From Dehalococcoidia bacterium (GTDB taxonomy: Bacteria; Chloroflexota; Dehalococcoidia; GIF9; UBA5629), in contig JACNFS010000173.1 of the NCBI GenBank assembly GCA_014384515.1, forward strand, positions 1 to 14,858: a stretch of DNA of 14,858 nt, read 5' to 3'. Numbering within the stretch: the stretch's first letter is position 1; each line of letters begins with the position of its first letter. A program made the position numbers and the translations under genes. The notes beneath the pieces were generated by a model that was not told the DNA's origin, made no database searches, and worked only from the letters and a program-made list of their open reading frames with translations. Positions 13,092-14,858 of the stretch are shown here, in pieces.

Positions 13092-14453
13092 CTACTTCTT
13101 TAGGGTCTCAAAACTGGTTGCATCTTTATTATTCGAATATCTTGCACTATAGTCTATTGCCTCCGCGACGACAAAAAGAGACCCTGTAACCAGGATAAGG
13201 TCTGTCTTTTCAGCCAGGGCCAGAGCCTGAGGCAAAGCTCCGGAAACGTTTTCGGCTACGTTTACTTCAATGCTCAGCCTAGCAAACTCCTTAGCCAGCA
13301 TTGAGGTAGAAGCTGCCCTGGGATGAGAAGAGCTGGTAACGATAACGTTTTCGGCAAGAGACTTGAGTTCTTGCGCCATGCCGGGGATGTCTTTATCACA
13401 TGATGTTCCAAACACAATAAAACACTCATTATAGTCAAAGTATTTCTTTATAGCATGAGTCAGCTTTCTCATCGAATAGGCGTTGTGAGCGCCGTCAACC
13501 ACTACCATAGGCTCACGGCTCAAAATCTGAAGCCTGCCAGGCCAGTCCGTGTGGCTGAATCCCTGAACCATGTTCTCGGCCGAAACTCTGGTTCCGAGGT
13601 GAGCCAAAGCTTCTAAGGCTGCCACAGCCGTAGCTGCATTTTCCAGTTGGTGGTCGCCAAGCAAAGGAATCGTCAGATCATATTTGCCGATTTCCCCCTG
13701 AACCGTGGCGAACTGCTGATACAGGTCCCCGCCCGTCCTGTGCCAGGTGACATCTTTACCGACTTGAATCAATCTTGTTTGTTGTTGACGGCAGATTTCC
13801 TCAATTACTTCGGTTGCCTCCTTGCCTTGCGGGGAGTTGACCACTATGCATCCCGGCTTGACTATGCCTGCTTTCTCGGCAGCTATCTTGGCAACGCTAT
13901 CGCCCAGAATCTCGGTATGGTCGAGGCTTAGGGAAGTAATGACACAGACATTAGCTTGGACCACATTGGTGGCATCAAGCCTGCCTCCTAAGCCTACCTC
14001 AAGCACCTGAAAATCCACGTGGCTCTTCTTGAAATAGGTAAAGACAACGGCTGTCAATATCTCGAAGGTGGTCAGTTCACCATAGGCGGCCTCCCGATTC
14101 ACCGCCTCGACGATTGGCTTGAGTTGTGTCACCAGAGCGGCAAAATCAGCCTCGGAAATCGAAGTGCCGTTAATCCTGATGCGCTCTCTCAGGGTGTGGA
14201 GGTGGGGGGAAGTAAATAGTCCTGTCTTATAGCCGGCGGCGATGAGGACCTGGGCAACCATGGCTGCCGTGCTTCCCTTCCCCTTGGTGCCGGCTATATG
14301 TACTGTCTTTGTTCCGAGGTGTGGGTTGCCCACGGGCTGCAACAGTCTTTCCATGCGCCTCAAGTCATAGTTGGCCGAAGTATAGGCGATGCCCGGGATT
14401 TTCTCGTAGTCGGTAAAACTCAGGATATAGTCTTCAGCCTGCTGATAATTCAT
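13092..14453 (-). CDS. folC: Bifunctional folylpolyglutamate synthase / dihydrofolate synthase
   Basis: FolC joins glutamate to dihydropteroate and lengthens the polyglutamate tail of folates, using ATP. The Mur-ligase-type motifs are complete (453-aa numbering): P-loop GTKGKGST (55-62), SPHLHTLRERI (82-92), EVGLGGRLDATN (152-163), the SLDHTEILGDS segment, EKAGIVKPG, then LGDHQLENAA, WPGRLQ, VVDGAHN and VTGSLFVVAE towards the C-terminus. I chose the ATG at 14453 because NYQQAEDYI follows, as at the start of many FolC proteins. ATG 14465 and TTG 14480 would add 4 and 9 residues. None has a clear SD. An extended -10 TGCTATAAT overlaps the longer starts, which favours the short form. Confidence 0.94.
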   Translation of the reverse strand: MNYQQAEDYILSFTDYEKIPGIAYTSANYDLRRMERLLQPVGNPHLGTKTVHIAGTKGKGSTAAMVAQVLIAAGYKTGLFTSPHLHTLRERIRINGTSISEADFAALVTQLKPIVEAVNREAAYGELTTFEILTAVVFTYFKKSHVDFQVLEVGLGGRLDATNVVQANVCVITSLSLDHTEILGDSVAKIAAEKAGIVKPGCIVVNSPQGKEATEVIEEICRQQQTRLIQVGKDVTWHRTGGDLYQQFATVQGEIGKYDLTIPLLGDHQLENAATAVAALEALAHLGTRVSAENMVQGFSHTDWPGRLQILSREPMVVVDGAHNAYSMRKLTHAIKKYFDYNECFIVFGTSCDKDIPGMAQELKSLAENVIVTSSSHPRAASTSMLAKEFARLSIEVNVAENVSGALPQALALAEKTDLILVTGSLFVVAEAIDYSARYSNNKDATSFETLKK

Positions 14454-14463
14454 TTGAAGCGTC

Positions 14464-14472
14464 ATTATAGCA
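14464..14472 (-). promoter_or_regulatory. Predicted extended -10 promoter of folC
   Basis: The minus strand reads TGCTATAAT, a perfect TATAAT with a TGn extension. No TTGACA lies at the right distance; one lies 34 bases upstream. The predicted start near 14457 leaves only about four bases before the ATG at 14453, so the mRNA could be nearly leaderless. Confidence 0.45.
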
Positions 14473-14477
14473 CCAGC

Positions 14478-14501
14478 CAAATGGCAACATGTAGTGCGAG
14501 G
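14478..14501. repeat. Partial copy of the tldD-upstream repeat, upstream of folC
   Basis: These 24 bases match 12458-12481 at 22 positions, including ATGTAGTGCGAGG. Only one arm of the palindrome is present here. In both places the copy lies directly upstream of, or touches, an extended -10 box on the minus strand. Confidence 0.65.
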
Positions 14502-14641
14502 AATGTCAACGCGAGCTCTTTACCTCCTGTAATTGCCACGGAGCGAAGCAATCTAGAGTGTAATCCCTTGCCCCGAGATTCCCACGGCACGCTGTGCCTC
14601 CTATGAAAGAGCAAACGTAGAGATGGGTCTTCCTCACAATC

Positions 14642-14664
14642 CTCCCTCCCCTGGCGGGAGGGAG
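14642..14664. repeat. GC-rich palindrome
   Basis: CTCCCTCCC (14642-14650) and GGGAGGGAG (14656-14664) form a perfect 9-bp stem with loop CTGGC. It resembles REP-like repeats found between bacterial genes. No T-run follows on either side, so it is not a typical terminator. Confidence 0.6.
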
Positions 14665-14703
14665 ATAGAGGGAGGGGGAAAGTTCCTGTCACCCTCACCC
14701 TAA

Positions 14704-14726
14704 CCCTCTCCCATCAAGGGAGAGGG
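14704..14726. repeat. GC-rich palindrome of the CCCTCTCCC type
   Basis: CCCTCTCCC (14704-14712) and GGGAGAGGG (14718-14726) form a perfect 9-bp stem with loop ATCAA, preceded by ACCCTCACCCTAA. From memory this motif recurs in unrelated bacterial genomes as an intergenic repeat. Confidence 0.6.
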
Positions 14727-14789
14727 GAGTAGGGAACAGACCTGAAAGAAGAGGCTGGTGTCACTAATGCAGTGGGGGGATGTGAAGGC

Positions 14790-14818
14790 TTGGATGCTTT
14801 ACCTCTTTAAGCTATAAT
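14790..14818 (+). promoter_or_regulatory. Predicted promoter for a gene beyond the right edge
   Basis: A perfect TATAAT (14813-14818) lies 17 bases after TTGGAT (14790-14795), a weak -35. Transcription would start near 14825 and run out of the window. No start codon with an SD is seen before the edge. Confidence 0.4.
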
Positions 14819-14858
14819 TTGGTTTGAGTATTCGTGAAATTTGGTGACAAGCTTCTCA

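Larger units (their letters stand above)
14502..14858. other. Gene-free right end, rich in repeats
   Basis: I see no supported gene here. Short open frames on both strands are low in protein-like character and lack ribosome sites. The stretch holds ATTGC/GCAAT arms around a CACGGAGCGAA segment (about 14531-14551), two GC-rich palindromes, a GGGAACAGACCT motif (14732-14743) and an outward promoter near the end. It reads as an accumulation of small dispersed repeats. Confidence 0.6.

Noticed and set aside
14465..14698. A 77-codon minus-strand open frame upstream of folC
   Set aside because: It runs through GC-rich palindromes and repeat sequence, and has no SD or family resemblance.

Overview
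The window looks like a stretch of bacterial chromosome from an anaerobe-type lineage, most likely Chloroflexota of the Dehalococcoidia kind. That placement is an inference. It rests on the gene mix (Thermus-like aminopropyltransferase, NDP-forming acyl-CoA synthetase alpha subunit, COG2047-type PAC2 protein, TldD/TldE, FolC), the frequent TTG and GTG starts with good Shine-Dalgarno (SD) sites, and the many small dispersed palindromic repeats between genes. No rRNA, tRNA, CRISPR array, transposase or phage gene is visible.

Left part, plus strand (1-1417): a polyamine operon, speD then speE, with a clear sigma-70-type promoter at 7-35 and a 4-base ATGA overlap between the genes.

Second part, plus strand (about 1530-5856): a separate operon with its own promoter. 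It holds an unrecognised 242-aa protein, a single-domain classic AAA ATPase, two small unrecognised proteins whose frames overlap by 142 bases, a 613-aa Rad50/SMC-like ATPase with a CxxC hook, and a last unrecognised 125-aa protein. I do not recognise this gene set as any named system, and it is the most interesting part of the window. A perfect 14-bp inverted repeat lies between a very strong SD site and the next start codon, which suggests translation by hairpin bridging.

Third part, minus strand (12426 down to 5923): tldD, tldE/pmbA, a PAC2-family gene, a HEAT-repeat gene, a GNAT acetyltransferase and the alpha subunit of an NDP-forming acyl-CoA synthetase, mostly abutting or overlapping, so probably co-transcribed at least in blocks. 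The operon converges with the AAA/SMC operon at 5857-5922.

Right part (12430-14858): a small stand-alone SWIM zinc-finger gene runs divergently from tldD, then folC lies on the minus strand. The spaces between them are full of repeats: a folded palindromic element upstream of tldD, part of the same element upstream of folC, an AT-rich quasi-palindrome, a GGGACAGACCT-type repeat, and two GC-rich palindromes at the right end. A promoter at 14790-14818 points out of the window towards an unseen gene.
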